Assembly: GCA_963691655.1 (NCBI GenBank)
Contig: OY829329.1
Location: 22,805,883 to 22,869,882 of the forward strand
Source: Toxonevra muliebris
Taxonomy: Eukaryota; Arthropoda; Insecta; Diptera; Pallopteridae
DNA: 64,000 bases
Reading direction: 5' to 3'
The notes under the pieces are model-generated. The model made no database searches and was not told the origin of the DNA. It saw nothing but the letters and a program-made list of their open reading frames with translations. Positions within the stretch are counted from its first letter, which is position 1, and each line of letters begins with the position of its first letter. Positions 34,067 through 44,619 of this stretch are shown here, one piece after another. The position numbers were made by a program, and so were the translations under genes.

Positions 34067-34203
34067 GTCTGCTTTCGCTCGTAGTCGGACTTAGAATGAC
34101 TGGTGCTGCATTATTTTGAAATTAATTTTGCGATGCATCCCGTTACTTTAAATTTTAAAATGTTACAATTTTTCTTGGTCGATGAATTTTATGTTGCAGG
34201 CCG

Positions 34204-35066
34204 TTAAATTTGTTTGTTTTTTTTTTTTTTAAATTCCAATTTTTTTCTTTTTTGAAACGTGAGGTTAGCGTATTTACGACTGCGCTGATTGGGGAATCTT
34301 GGGCCTGTCGGTGATGGGCTCGTTGGCCTGGAGTTAGTTTTGTTGTTGTTGCCTGCCGGTTCTCCCCTGTTGCTGCTGTCAGGGGTGTGGAACTCCTTCA
34401 GCTCGCTGAGATGCACCGTCCTGATTCGAGTGTTACCCGGCTGCTTTATCCTGACGATGGCCGGGGAGTCAAAACAAAGTCCAGAAGGGCCCATCAAATT
34501 CCGGGGCGAGCTTTGCTGCGAAGTTGTCTGCCGCTTTGAATAGATGATGTTGCTTTACCAGGTCTAACTCGCCTATCCAGGTCTAACATCCTATTCCATG
34601 ACCGCCGCTGCAGCTTGTAATGACGCGCCTGGTCTTGGGCGGTCCGTGTCATATTACATCTGACGATGCTAAAGGTGTCCCGTAACCTGGCAGCCCGCTC
34701 GTCTGCAGTTGGCGTCGATGCCCCAGGGCCCAGCGTTGCTTCATCATACAAGGCCTTTGGGAGACGTGGTTCTCGTCCTTGGGTGAGGAAAGCACGGCTG
34801 TATCCGGTAGTTTCGAAGACGCTGCAGTTGATAGCAAGGGATATCTCAGGTAGTTGCTCATCCCATAAAAGCTGCTGGTGACTAGATAATTGCGCGATGA
34901 TCGTTTTTATTGTACGATTCGCTCTCTCAGTTGGATTTTCTTTTGGGGTGCATGGGGCCGTGAACTGATGCATCACGCTCATGTCGTGCAGAAATTTTCG
35001 GAAAGTCCTGCTCGTAAATGGAGTTCCATTGTCGGTGATCGCCAGTTCACCGTGATCACCGACCAT
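34204..35066 (-). pseudogene. Gypsy-type integrase, core and C-terminus
   Basis: The frame 35066-34494 carries ITDNGTPFTSRTF (catalytic Asp) and, at the usual 34-residue spacing, the catalytic Glu in KENPTERANR, then LLWDEQLPEISLAIN. Near 34610-34560 the frame shifts. The C-terminal part follows as NFAAKLAPEFDGP and then 34497-34204 with IVRIKQPGNTRIRTVHLSEL. The zinc-binding N-terminal domain is missing because the remnant jumps from reverse transcriptase straight into the core. Not functional. Confidence 0.85.
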
Positions 35067-35074
35067 CTATGATC

Positions 35075-35302
35075 GGTGAGTTTAATTTTCAGGTTGTCAA
35101 ACGCCTCTTGATGTTCTTGAGTCCAGTGGAAGTGCTTCCCTTTTCTTAGTAGGTGCACAAGGTCTGCGAACTCCGACACGAATCTCCGGTACCACGACGC
35201 TATTCCCAGGCACTGGCGCAGCTCTCGGACGTTGGTTGGTAGACGTAACTCTTGTATGGCAGCGATCTTATCTGGATCGGTGTGGATGCCCTGGTCGCTC
35301 AC
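35075..35302 (-). pseudogene. Gypsy-type reverse transcriptase C-terminal fragment
   Basis: SDQGIHTDPDKIAAIQEL, VRELRQCLGIASWYRRFV and HFHWTQEHQEAFDNLKIKLT are the conserved end of Ty3/gypsy reverse transcriptase. The following RNase H and integrase N-terminus are deleted, and a small inverted repeat (CACCGATCAT / ATGGTCGGTG) marks the join with integrase near 35070. Confidence 0.85.
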
Positions 35303-35312
35303 GATCCCTCAA

Positions 35313-35555
35313 GTAAGCTAAAATTCCCAACTCTACTGTTTATCAAACACTATACCTCAACTGTATCACAATAGGCCCTAGATGGCCGCAGTGATGTGGA
35401 AACTTAATGCCCATCTCCTTAATAACCTACTCTACTACTTCGTTTTTTGCATAATAAATCTAAAACTGACCGTGAACACTTTTATAAATATTCTATTTTT
35501 GGAGAGCTTGATAAGTTTTTGGCCTGGATTTTGATCTATTTTTAGTTCTAATTTT
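35313..35555. other. No gene seen
   Basis: TGTATCACAATAGGCCC near 35363 faintly recalls the LINE/SINE 3' tail; too short to call. Confidence 0.35.
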
Positions 35556-36240
35556 ATAATTTAGTTGCTATTCTTATTTTAGATTTGGTTTTGGTCTGAG
35601 TATCGGCCAGAGTTTTAGTGTAATTTTTAGTTAGATTTTGGTCTGTTTTTTATCCGAGTTTTGGTCGGACTTTTTATCTGAATTTAGTTTAATTTTTATT
35701 TTTTTTTTTTTGTGGGGTTTTTGATTTGAATTTTACTCTGAATTTTGGTCTGAATAGCGGGTTTTTGCAAGCGTTTTGGTCTAAATTCTAGTCTGATTTT
35801 TAGTCCAATTCTTAGTCTGCTTTCTTGATTCGAACTTCATCTGATTTTTGGTTTGATTTTTACTCTAAATTTGCTGTGAGTTTTGGTCTATGTAGGCCAG
35901 TGTTTTCTACTGAATTTAATCTTAGTTTAGTTTGGTCTGATTTTTAATCTGTCTTTGGTATGAGTTTGGCCTGAATCTAGTCTGAATTTTGTTCTGATCT
36001 TTGTTCCGAATTTCATCTGATTTTTGGATTGAATTTGGTCTGAGTTATGAGCGGATTCTTCACCTGAGTTTGGTCTGAATTTCGTTTTGAAATTTTTTGT
36101 TTGAAATTGTTCAGATTTGGTTATGAATTTTGTACTGGTTGTTATTCTGAATATCGGTTTGAGTTGGATTCAGATCTGATTTGTGGTATGAATTTTAGTC
36201 TGAATTTGGGTCTGAGTTTTTATTTGATATCACCTGCCTG
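35556..36240. repeat. Array of degenerate TTTTGGTCTGAA-type repeats
   Basis: Dozens of variants such as TTTTGGTCTGAGTAT, GAATTTTGGTCTGAAT and TTTGGTCTGAATTTC follow each other at loose 12-14 base spacing. Same family and same orientation as 760-960; opposite orientation to the arrays at 44.6, 48.4 and 63 kb. Confidence 0.8.
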
Positions 36241-37705
36241 CGAGGTTTTAAAATTTAAATGATTAAAAACAAGCAGTGGTTTGTCATATGTGTATTTGTG
36301 TGCTGAATCTGCACCAGTACGTAGAGAGGTTGGGTTTAAGCTCCACCCCTCCCTTCCTTCTCAAGGAAATCAAACAATTATGGGGATCGTAAATCTCTGA
36401 ATTCCGTCAATTACTCGTTCGCCTTTGAAATCTCAAACATACTAAAACATTTATTACAAATAACAAAAAATTTAAATAAATCACTTAACAAACTAGATCT
36501 GGACCCACCTGACCAAAATCCTGTATACGTCCATGTATATTTCAATTTTAAAATTTTTTATTAAAATACAGTTCAACAAGAAAATATCCAGTGTAAAATT
36601 TTTGCAGTCGTTCAGTGTAATTGAACTGCAATTTAAGATCCTCACAGAAAATTAGTTGTTATTTTCATGTACAATCTGAATTCTCTTTTGGTACACTCCA
36701 AAACAAAAACAAACATTTTTAAAAATCATATATTACTAAAAGCAAGAACAGAATAATCGCTACATTTTCAAGAGACAGAGTAAGAGAGAGATAAAATTCC
36801 AGAGAAGAGAGTCCTTCTCTCTTCTCTCTTTGCATATTCGCCTTCGTTTTTCTTACTTTTCAAAAATAACTCATGTAACGGTTTATGTATATTTTTCTAA
36901 AGAGATGAGAAAAATAAAAGAAAACCAACAATTATTCTTAACACATAAAGGCAGTATAGCATTGTTGTTGGTATACAAAATGACAAATCAGAGTGAGAGA
37001 GAGTGCAAAACATGCAAAGCAAAAACAATTTCATTTCATTTGTGGCCATTTTAATTGATCTAAGAAAATCCATCTGAAAAGGTGAGAGCGAGATTAAGGT
37101 GATTCACGCCAGCCTGTGACGTATGTATCTTCAATTAAGAATACGAAAGTGATTAAATGCTGCTGCTATGCATGGAACTACGTCAGTTGAATTTTTATGC
37201 TCTTCATAATGTGTGAATAATTTTTCATCTTAAATAATTACACTAATACTAATTATATTTGTTTTAATTTTTTATGCTACCTAACATAAATAAAACATTA
37301 CCAAAAAACAAAATCTAAAATCCAAAAACAATATATAGATACAATAGTTGAAGTCGTTGATGCTTACAAAGTGAAGAGAAGCTAGCCACGGTTATTTTTA
37401 CTTTTTGCTAATTTATTATTACTTTGCGTCATCGTTTGGAGTCATAAAGAAGCTAAATTGGTAATTTTTTTCTGTGTGCATGTAAGCAAACTGTAGCTTT
37501 AATCTTTCATTTCTTTAATTATTATTATTTTTTTTTTTTTTCGTTGAAAAAATTTTAAGAGGTTTTGGTTTCAATTGATATAAAAAAATATAAGCCGAAA
37601 CGGAAGAAGATAAAAATGAATTTGGAGAATTTTACTGGATTAATCTAGTATAATCCCTAATCGAAATATATGCGGCGGTTGCAATTTCTAGCTTATTTTG
37701 CGGGA
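36241..37705. other. AT-rich DNA, no gene seen
   Basis: AGAGAGA/CTCTCT-rich patch at 36775-36830; no coding or mobile element signature recognised. Confidence 0.45.
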
Positions 37706-37709
37706 TTAA

Positions 37710-38372
37710 CACTTTCGGTACCATGATGACACCGGTGTCACAAGATTAATTTTTGCGATTTTTTAAAAAATATCTAATAAATTTTTTTAAATTTAAGAGA
37801 ATTGAATTTCAATTAAAAAAAATTTGCAAATATTTTTTTGGTAACGGTACTATAGCGGATCAAAGTGAAAAAATTGTGTTTTTTTATTTGCTAATTTTCA
37901 ACACCAAATATTTAACATATTGTAAGAATATGATTTTGCATATTTTTAATTTTTGTTTACTTTTTTGGAAATACATGTTTTGCTATGGGTCACCGGCGAC
38001 CCTAAAACCTTCAATGGAAACATTTTAAGAAATTTTTACATTGAAATGGGCGTCGAAAAATTGCGAATCTTGACTCGGTTTTGCTCTATCATTTCTAGTT
38101 TTCTTACGGTCAAGAAACAGCTAAGTGAAAAATTAATACTAAACTAGTTTGTCTATCCCTAAAAAAATATCTAATAAAAATATATAGAAAAAGTTGGTCA
38201 AAAACTCCCATAGAGGACCACTGGGTCACCGGTGACCCATGAAAGTTCAAACCTTTAGAGGGACAAAATATCTGTTTTTATCAAAAACTGTAATAAAAAA
38301 TAGTGTCAGACAATATGAATCCGGATTCGGTTTTTCGCTATCTCTTCTGGTTTTTCTACGGTGCCGAAAGGG
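37710..38372. mobile_element. 663-bp piggyBac-type MITE with internal GGTCACCGGTGACC palindromes
   Basis: TTAA at 37706-37709 and 38373-38376 flanks ends CACTTTCGGTACC and GGTGCCGAAAGGG, which mirror each other imperfectly. TTAA targets and a CCCTTT-like start fit piggyBac. Three related palindromes lie inside: GACACCGGTGTC (37726), GGTCACCGGCGACC (37987) and GGTCACCGGTGACC (38224). Tandem AAAAAATATCTAATAAA words occur near 37765 and 38161. No transposase. Confidence 0.75.
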
Positions 38373-38559
38373 TTAAGAAGCTTGAAAGCATTTTTACATA
38401 CATATCTTATTTCGAGGTTTTATTCATAGTTGAAAGCCTCTTTATATGCTAAAAAATGTCGACGAATGACGAAAAAACTCTGAGGCAATGAAGACAATAC
38501 GAGAGCAACAAAACTGGCACGTGATTGCAAGAAAAAATTTGATAGACCAAGTAAAATAG
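38373..38559. other. Short spacer, no gene seen
   Basis: Unannotated DNA between the piggyBac-type MITE and the LINE insertion. Confidence 0.4.
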
Positions 38560-38567
38560 CTCGAGCT

Positions 38568-40994
38568 GATTTTCTTACTGAAAATCACTCTTGATGTAAA
38601 TATTTGCCGCAGCGTTCCTACTGAAAGTTTCAGTTACCGTGATTTTAAATGTATTGACATGTACTCGCTTGTGAGAGATCTTAGTTACATCCCGTGGAAC
38701 AAAATCTGGTACATGGTGTCAGTCGATGAGAAACTCCAGTTTCTCACTGACAACATTAATATTATTTTTAATTCTCATGTTCCACTTCGGGTAGTTAAGA
38801 CTTATAATAGCGTGTGTCCTTGGTATACAGTCGATATTAAATCTGCTTTAAAGAAGCGTAGCTATCTTCATGCTTTATGGAAAAGAAATCCGACAAACAG
38901 CAATTGGACATCCTACAAAAGAGCACGTAACTATGCTACCCTTTTAACTCGTCAAGCTAAAAAGCACTATTGTGGTTCCAAATTAAATACCTCGCTTCCC
39001 ACCAAAAAACTTTGGCAGAATTTGTGTAAATTCGGAGTTCACAAAAAAATATCACCTGAGTGCCAATTGAATCCGGACATTCTCAATAACTATTTTATTT
39101 CATCTGTTTCAGCAATCTCCGAAAATAATTTTGTTGCTGAAAACAAGATAGACCAAATTTTTCAATTTGAAACTGTGACTGAACCAGATGTTCTAGAATA
39201 TGTGATGAAAATGAAGTCAAATGCAATTGGTGCTGATGGCGTTTCACCTAAATTTTTAAAACTCATCATACCCCTTATTCTTGGCCCCTTAACCCATATT
39301 TTGAACCATTGCATTACCACTTCGTGCTTTCCGAAAGCTTGGAAGATTAGCACCGTTATCCCATTAGCCAAAAAATCTGCTCCCACCGCCCCTCAGGATT
39401 ATCGGCCGATAAGTATCTTACCAGCTTTATCAAAAGTGTTTGAATCTATAATGGCTTCACAAATTTCTGACTACCTTAATAAATTTAAGCTCTTAAGTCC
39501 TCTTCAATCGGGGTTTAGATCTGGTCATAGTTGTTCTTCTGCAATGGTAAAAATTTTGGACGACATCCGAACTTCGTATGACAATAACTTACTGACTTTA
39601 TTGTGCCTTTTAGATTTTTCAAAAGCCTTCGACACCGTGAATCACTCATTGCTTTGTAACAAATTAAAATTTTTATTTGGTTTTTGTGACAATGCAACTA
39701 ATCTTTTGCGTAGCTATTTGTGTGGGAGAATACAATGTGTTAAAGCTGGTGATACTATTTCTGGTTTCAAGAATATTATTTCAGGTGTACCGCAAGGCTC
39801 AGTTCTGGGACCACTACTCTTCTCAATTTTTATTAATGATGTTTTCCTGCAGTGTAAATATGTTAACATACATGCTTATGCTGATGACATACAGCTGTAT
39901 CTTTCACGTCGTATTGGTCTTATCGAAGACTTGTGCTTCAGAATTAATGGGGATTTATTAAACATTTGTCAATGGGCTACAACTAATGGCCTTAGCCTTA
40001 ATGCCAATAAATCGTTTGTGCTTCCAATATTTAAGTGTAAAATCAACGTGTGTGACATTCCACCACTTTTCATAGATAAGGTACAACTTAACTTCGTTCA
40101 TAAAATCCGTAACTTGGGTTTCGTTGTAAATTCCTGTTTATCCTGCGTTGATCACGTTAATGTTACTGTGAGTAAAGTATATAATGCGCTGAGAAGTTTA
40201 AGATTATCTGCTAGCTTTACTCCACAAGAAACGAGGAAACTTCTTGCTAAGCAACTTATTTTACCTATGATATCTTATTCTGAGCTTGTTTACCCTGAAC
40301 TAGACTCATCATCTATGCTTAAACTACGGATTGCTTTTAACCACGTGACTAGGTATGTTTTTGGTTTGCGTAAATTTGACCACATTTCTCATTTGAAAAA
40401 CAAAATTCTTAACTGTAACCTTGAAAACTTTTTCAAGGCTAGAAACTGTGTCTTTTTGCATAATCTTGTTCGTACTAAAACTCCTACTTATCTGTATGAA
40501 AAGCTACAATTTACAAAATCTAGCAGAACAAACGATTTTATCGTTCCGGAATTTAAATACCTAAACTCTAGCCGGTTATTTTTTATCAGCACCATAAGAA
40601 CTTGGAATTCTTTGCCTGCAGCAATAAAAATACTTGCAAACAAAGCTAAATTTACAAACTCTATTTTGAATTATTTTTCAAAATCTTTTTAATGCTAATG
40701 AATTTTGTTAAATGTTCAGTGAGTTTTATTTGATTTACTTTACTTTTTGATTTTTAAATTTTAAATATATAATTTAATTATAATGTAATTTGTTTAATTT
40801 TAACTAACTTTTATTTGATATTTATTTGAATTTGTGATTTTTAACTTTAATTTTAATGTTAAATTTTAATTTATTTTTAAGTTCTTCCACTTGTTTGTAC
40901 TGCTTGCTATTGTTGTGCAGCAAAAGACTAGTTTCTTATTGTACTAATTTGTGATACCCAATAAATAAACAAACAAATAAACAAATATTACAGT
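38568..40994 (+). mobile_element. 5'-truncated CR1/jockey-group LINE with 8-bp target-site duplication
   Basis: CTCGAGCT occurs at 38560-38567 and 40995-41002 around the insert. It begins within ORF2 (end of the endonuclease region), contains the whole reverse transcriptase frame, and ends in a 3' UTR with AATAAATAAACAAACAAATA. One copy only; the repeat is short, so the exact ends are probable rather than certain. Confidence 0.75.
38659..40692 (+). CDS. LINE ORF2 reverse transcriptase, uninterrupted 677 codons
   Basis: The frame is open from about 38563 (no start codon needed in a truncated copy; first ATG 38659) to TAA at 40690-40692. The region just before the RT (residues 40-110) has VPLRVVKTYNSVCPWYT, as in the link after the endonuclease of CR1-group LINEs. 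RT blocks: QDYRPISILPALSKVFESI (246-264), LQSGFRSGHSCSSAM, LLDFSKAFDTVNH with catalytic Asp319, SGVPQGSVLGPLLF (375-388) and AYADDIQLY with Asp409-Asp410. A thumb and C-terminal tail follow. No stops or shifts, so it is a young insertion, but the endonuclease is missing and it should not be able to move by itself. Its normal role is target-primed reverse transcription. Confidence 0.92.
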   Translation: MYSLVRDLSYIPWNKIWYMVSVDEKLQFLTDNINIIFNSHVPLRVVKTYNSVCPWYTVDIKSALKKRSYLHALWKRNPTNSNWTSYKRARNYATLLTRQAKKHYCGSKLNTSLPTKKLWQNLCKFGVHKKISPECQLNPDILNNYFISSVSAISENNFVAENKIDQIFQFETVTEPDVLEYVMKMKSNAIGADGVSPKFLKLIIPLILGPLTHILNHCITTSCFPKAWKISTVIPLAKKSAPTAPQDYRPISILPALSKVFESIMASQISDYLNKFKLLSPLQSGFRSGHSCSSAMVKILDDIRTSYDNNLLTLLCLLDFSKAFDTVNHSLLCNKLKFLFGFCDNATNLLRSYLCGRIQCVKAGDTISGFKNIISGVPQGSVLGPLLFSIFINDVFLQCKYVNIHAYADDIQLYLSRRIGLIEDLCFRINGDLLNICQWATTNGLSLNANKSFVLPIFKCKINVCDIPPLFIDKVQLNFVHKIRNLGFVVNSCLSCVDHVNVTVSKVYNALRSLRLSASFTPQETRKLLAKQLILPMISYSELVYPELDSSSMLKLRIAFNHVTRYVFGLRKFDHISHLKNKILNCNLENFFKARNCVFLHNLVRTKTPTYLYEKLQFTKSSRTNDFIVPEFKYLNSSRLFFISTIRTWNSLPAAIKILANKAKFTNSILNYFSKSF

Positions 40995-41043
40995 CTCGAG
41001 CTTTCTAAACAAAAATCTAAAGTAACCCATTAATGCTCAGAGC

Positions 41044-41436
41044 CAGTGTGGCCAACTTTTGTTTCTCAAAATCCGCTAAAATGAAGAATAAAGCGCGTAT
41101 TTTCTTTAAAAAAGCGCTAAATCTTCTTCTCAATACATTTAAACTTTTTCACTACTACACGCACATATTTTCTGCTTTTAGCTAATGAAAATTTCTTTGA
41201 TTTTTCGAAGAAAATACATATATCTAATATATAAAATAAAGTAAGAAATTACAATGTTTCGATTAAAATTCTATTAGGATTAGTCAGGAAGTGGATTATT
41301 TAGAGGAGGATTTAGTATCTTTTAAATTCAAAAAAATGCGCTAAAAAACCCGCTGACCGCTAAATTACTTTTTTCCGCGTTTTAATTTCCAAAAAACACC
41401 AAATTTAGCGGGAAAAGCGCTGAGTTGGCCACACTG
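41044..41436. mobile_element. 393-bp hAT-type MITE
   Basis: CAGTGTGGCCAACT at the left mirrors AGTTGGCCACACTG at the right. CTCAGAGC (41036-41043) and CTCAGAAC (41437-41444) form an 8-bp target-site duplication with one change. CAGTG-type ends with 8-bp duplications fit hAT. Inner GCGCTAAA / TTTAGCG words repeat on both sides. No protein. Confidence 0.85.
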
Positions 41437-41444
41437 CTCAGAAC

Positions 41445-42184
41445 AGCCTAATTCGGAAGATTTTTTAAAATTCTGTATGTGCACGAATTTAGGCAATATA
41501 TTAAACATCATTCGTAATCGCCTCTATTTTTGGGTACCTTTATCGATTTCCGGTGCTTAAGTTGGCCACGGGAGGTAAAAATATGGCGATTTTAAATAAA
41601 AATATGGCGATTTTAAATAAAAATATGGGAAGAAACAAACCAAACCACATTGGGGAATTATTTTTCCTAGGTAAATGCTTGCGATTCATTTCCAGACTAA
41701 GGACAAAACTGAAATAATGGATCCGGAGATCAACTCATTGATATTCTTCTAATTATCCATAATTGCTATATAAATTTTTGCTATCCAAATCCAATTGAAA
41801 GCCAAATTTGAACTTATTTTTCTTTTCACAAAACTCACACAAAAATTCTGTTTCTTCTCCAAACTTTTAACCTATCAAAAACGAAATTCAATTCTCAATG
41901 AAATTTCATTTCTGCCATGTGTCCATCAAAAATTAAAATATCCGCATGGGATATACTTGGTAGAAGTCTTAAGCTTCCAAGAGAAATGTTACACAATGCT
42001 CAAAATTTTTAGGCGTCAATAAATAAACCACTAGGAAAATATAGGCAAATATATTAATCAAAGCCCGCAAAAACCTTTGGTCTGATCAGTTTCTAATTTA
42101 TTTTTACCATCACTTAAAGTTTCCATAAAACAATAAACAAAAAAAGCAGTGTAGTTTTTGGTTAATTTTCGGACATTTCTCAGC
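41445..42184. other. AT-rich DNA, no gene seen
   Basis: A 20-bp phrase ATATGGCGATTTTAAATAAA is repeated twice near 41581-41625. No gene. Confidence 0.45.
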
Positions 42185-42530
42185 TTAGGTTAGAGTGGCA
42201 GTCCTGTAGTAAGACATACTTAGACCATTGAGGTCCATTGTAATACCACGTGAGCTGTTTCACAATTACCTTAATCTTTATTAAACCTTTGTGGTGCACT
42301 AAACTTCAGAATCGCTGATGCCAATAGATTCAAGGCTAGCTAAATAGCTGAAGAAGAGTTGAAGCAGTTTGTAGTTTTTTATGCTTTTTCAATCCAAAAT
42401 TCAGCACATTGAAGGTCAACTAGGTTACTGAAGAAGAGTTGACCTAAAGATGCTAGTCTATGTGTGGCTAAAGCTCGAAAATTACAGATAAAGTGAAAAG
42501 TAGTTTCCTCTTTTTCTGTAGCCACACACA
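42185..42530 (-). pseudogene. I-clade LINE ORF2 C-terminus and 3' tail
   Basis: On the minus strand from about 42525, EEETTFHFICNFRALA and LGQLFFSNLVDLQCAEFW are the C-terminal part seen at 12032 in another copy. The 3' UTR includes GTGGTATTACAATGGACCTC and ends in TCTAACCTAAGC near 42185, close to the tail of 11936-12331. Frames are broken. Confidence 0.7.
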
Positions 42531-43809
42531 TTCATTTACAGATAGCCTGAAAATATAGCAAGATTTCATTTTTGTTTGTTAAATCTGTGGCAATAAGGAA
42601 TAACAGTTAAACTCAAAAGTCGACTAAAAACCTGTTGCGTATTTTTCATTATAAAACCCAAAATATTGAAAGTTCTTAAATAAATATTGGAGTTTAATTA
42701 ATAAAAAACTATAGAGATTGCTAAATTGCAAAAATTTTTTGAAAACTTTCAACATTTTGGGATTTATAATATAAAATACGCAGCAGGTTGTTATTCGACT
42801 TTTGAGTTTAGCTGTTATTCCTTATTGCCATAGAAATATGTCCCAAAATCTAATCCTTTCTCCATAGCGAAGGCTAATATAATATTTTTTTTCTGCCTAA
42901 ATGTAGGTAACAAAGACTATGTCGAAATCGATGTCTTTTTCACAGTGTAGGCTAAAATAACAAGGCGCACGAAAACTTCAAGGTCAAACGAAAATTTTGA
43001 AAATTTAAAATTTTGATAACATCCCTGTTAAAATTTTATTTAATTTGTTTAACATGTCTGTTTCTTTTTCAAGGTTTGTGTATTAGATAAGGTTGAGGCG
43101 ACATCTGTATGTGAAAGCCGCACAAAGACAGGGTAAATCAGAAATTTAAAAAACAAAAATATGGACGATTCTCAAAGTGAGCTCATCGTTGTTACTTTGA
43201 ATTTACACAATTTATTTGATTGTTTTTAAAATAACCCAAGAAATAGCATGCTCATGGAAACATTTATTGCACCGAAAACGTGTAAAAATTAAAAACAGCT
43301 ATTAAAACGAAAAGCTCATATAAAAGTATCATAGTCATTGTGATCATTGCTGTTGAATGAAAAGACATTTCGAAAGAAGGAGTACGGCTCTAAAGTTTCT
43401 TTAGGGTAACCTTCGTCTGTCTACGGCTTCCACTTTCCTGATTAATAACCCTTATATATTAGGGTCGATTACATTTTTTTTATATCGGTTATGCGATAAA
43501 GTTGTTTTACATGAAATTTAAAGTAACTTTGCGGAAGAAAGAATTTTTAAGTTATCTACATATGTATACTTCAAAACGCAAGTTTAGCTCTGCATTCTTT
43601 CAAGTTAAAGTAGTCAAACTTCGAGCCAGAGACAGATTTCTTCCAGTAGAATTTCTTGTAAAACAACTTTATCGCCCAGAAATTTGAACAATTTAAAGTT
43701 TCTTTCACAAATTTTTGAAATTTCATGTCACTCCAAAGATATTTTTCATTTACACTTTTTAATGATATATTTCTGGAAGTATTTTCTACTTATAACAAAA
43801 ATAATTTCT
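42531..43809. other. AT-rich DNA with an internal inverted repeat, no gene seen
   Basis: GGAATAACAGTTAAACTCAA (42596) mirrors TTGAGTTTAGCTGTTATTCC (42801), and the match extends inward through GCGTATTTTATATTATAAA-like sequence. This makes a hairpin of about 225 bp, possibly a palindromic MITE. Confidence 0.5.
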
Positions 43810-44215
43810 ACATTCACAAAAGGCTGCCAGTGCTTTAGATACCTTTAGCTCAACATCAGAACGCCATAAAAATTTAGTATCTAGAATGACTCCTAGATAT
43901 TTCACTTCATGGGATAGCTGAATAGTGATTCCTCTCAGTACTGGTAAAATGAGGCCATCAATTTTCCTACTCCACTTTTAAGAGGGAAAACTGGTAGTTC
44001 TTGTGAGCAACACCAAGAGTCAAACATATTCAGAGCAGTTTGGGCCTTCCTACAATCATACCCTACTGATTGGCCCGTGATTAAGCGGCAACATCATCGG
44101 CATAGGCCTGTGTGTAGATACCCGACACATTTAAGGAAAGAAGCAGAGAGTCAATCAGCAGACACCTTAGCAGTGGAGATAGTACGGCCCCTTGGGCACG
44201 TACTCTATTCACGCC
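43810..44215 (-). pseudogene. I-clade LINE reverse transcriptase remnant
   Basis: On the minus strand, PQGAVLSPLLRCLLIDSLLL (about 44200-44140), TQAYADDVAA with the Asp pair (44115-44085), then AQTALNMFDSWC and HEVKYLGVILD (43910-43875). This block order is the RT palm to thumb of I/R1-type LINEs. Stops and shifts throughout. It ends about 400 bp before the tandem duplication. Confidence 0.75.
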
Positions 44216-44608
44216 GCCAGCCAAGAATTGATTACCGTGTAAGAATTTTTCTGGCATTTATAACCTTATGTTTAAGATATGTTATAAGATATGTTTCCTT
44301 ATTTCCTCTTTCCTCATAAAAAAAATAAAAAATTTTGTAGAAGCTCAATTGCTCACTTCGATAGCCGAGTGAGCAGCTCACTCGATTTTCATTCGTTAGG
44401 TCGCGGAATCCATTCAGTTGCAACTGACATGAAGTCAACGAGAATCATAAGAAAGTTGCACAAGTTCACCTCTTGGTACGGTGCATTTAGATGGTGAAAC
44501 TAGTTGTACGAAACTTTCAAACGTATAGAGAAAACAGGAGAAAAGATAAGGGGACAGACAAATATGCTCGGGCAGCATTTCATGAAATCTCACCATCTAA
44601 ATTCAGAC
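44216..44608. other. No gene seen
   Basis: Short frames only; the tandem duplication starts just after. Confidence 0.4.
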
Positions 44609-44619
44609 TAGGCCAGGTG

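Larger units (their letters stand above)
33475..35312 (-). mobile_element. Gypsy-type retrotransposon remnant with a Ulp1-like third reading frame
   Basis: On the minus strand the order is reverse transcriptase end (35302-35085), integrase (35066-34204), then a Ulp1-like protease frame (about 34060-33490). All three parts are GC-richer than the surrounding DNA, and both sharp composition borders coincide with the block, which suggests one inserted unit. No LTRs were found, so it is truncated at both ends. Confidence 0.65.

Noticed and set aside
34289..34881. Plus-strand frames opposite the gypsy integrase
   Set aside because: The GC-rich antisense is open by chance; the minus frames hold the DDE motifs.
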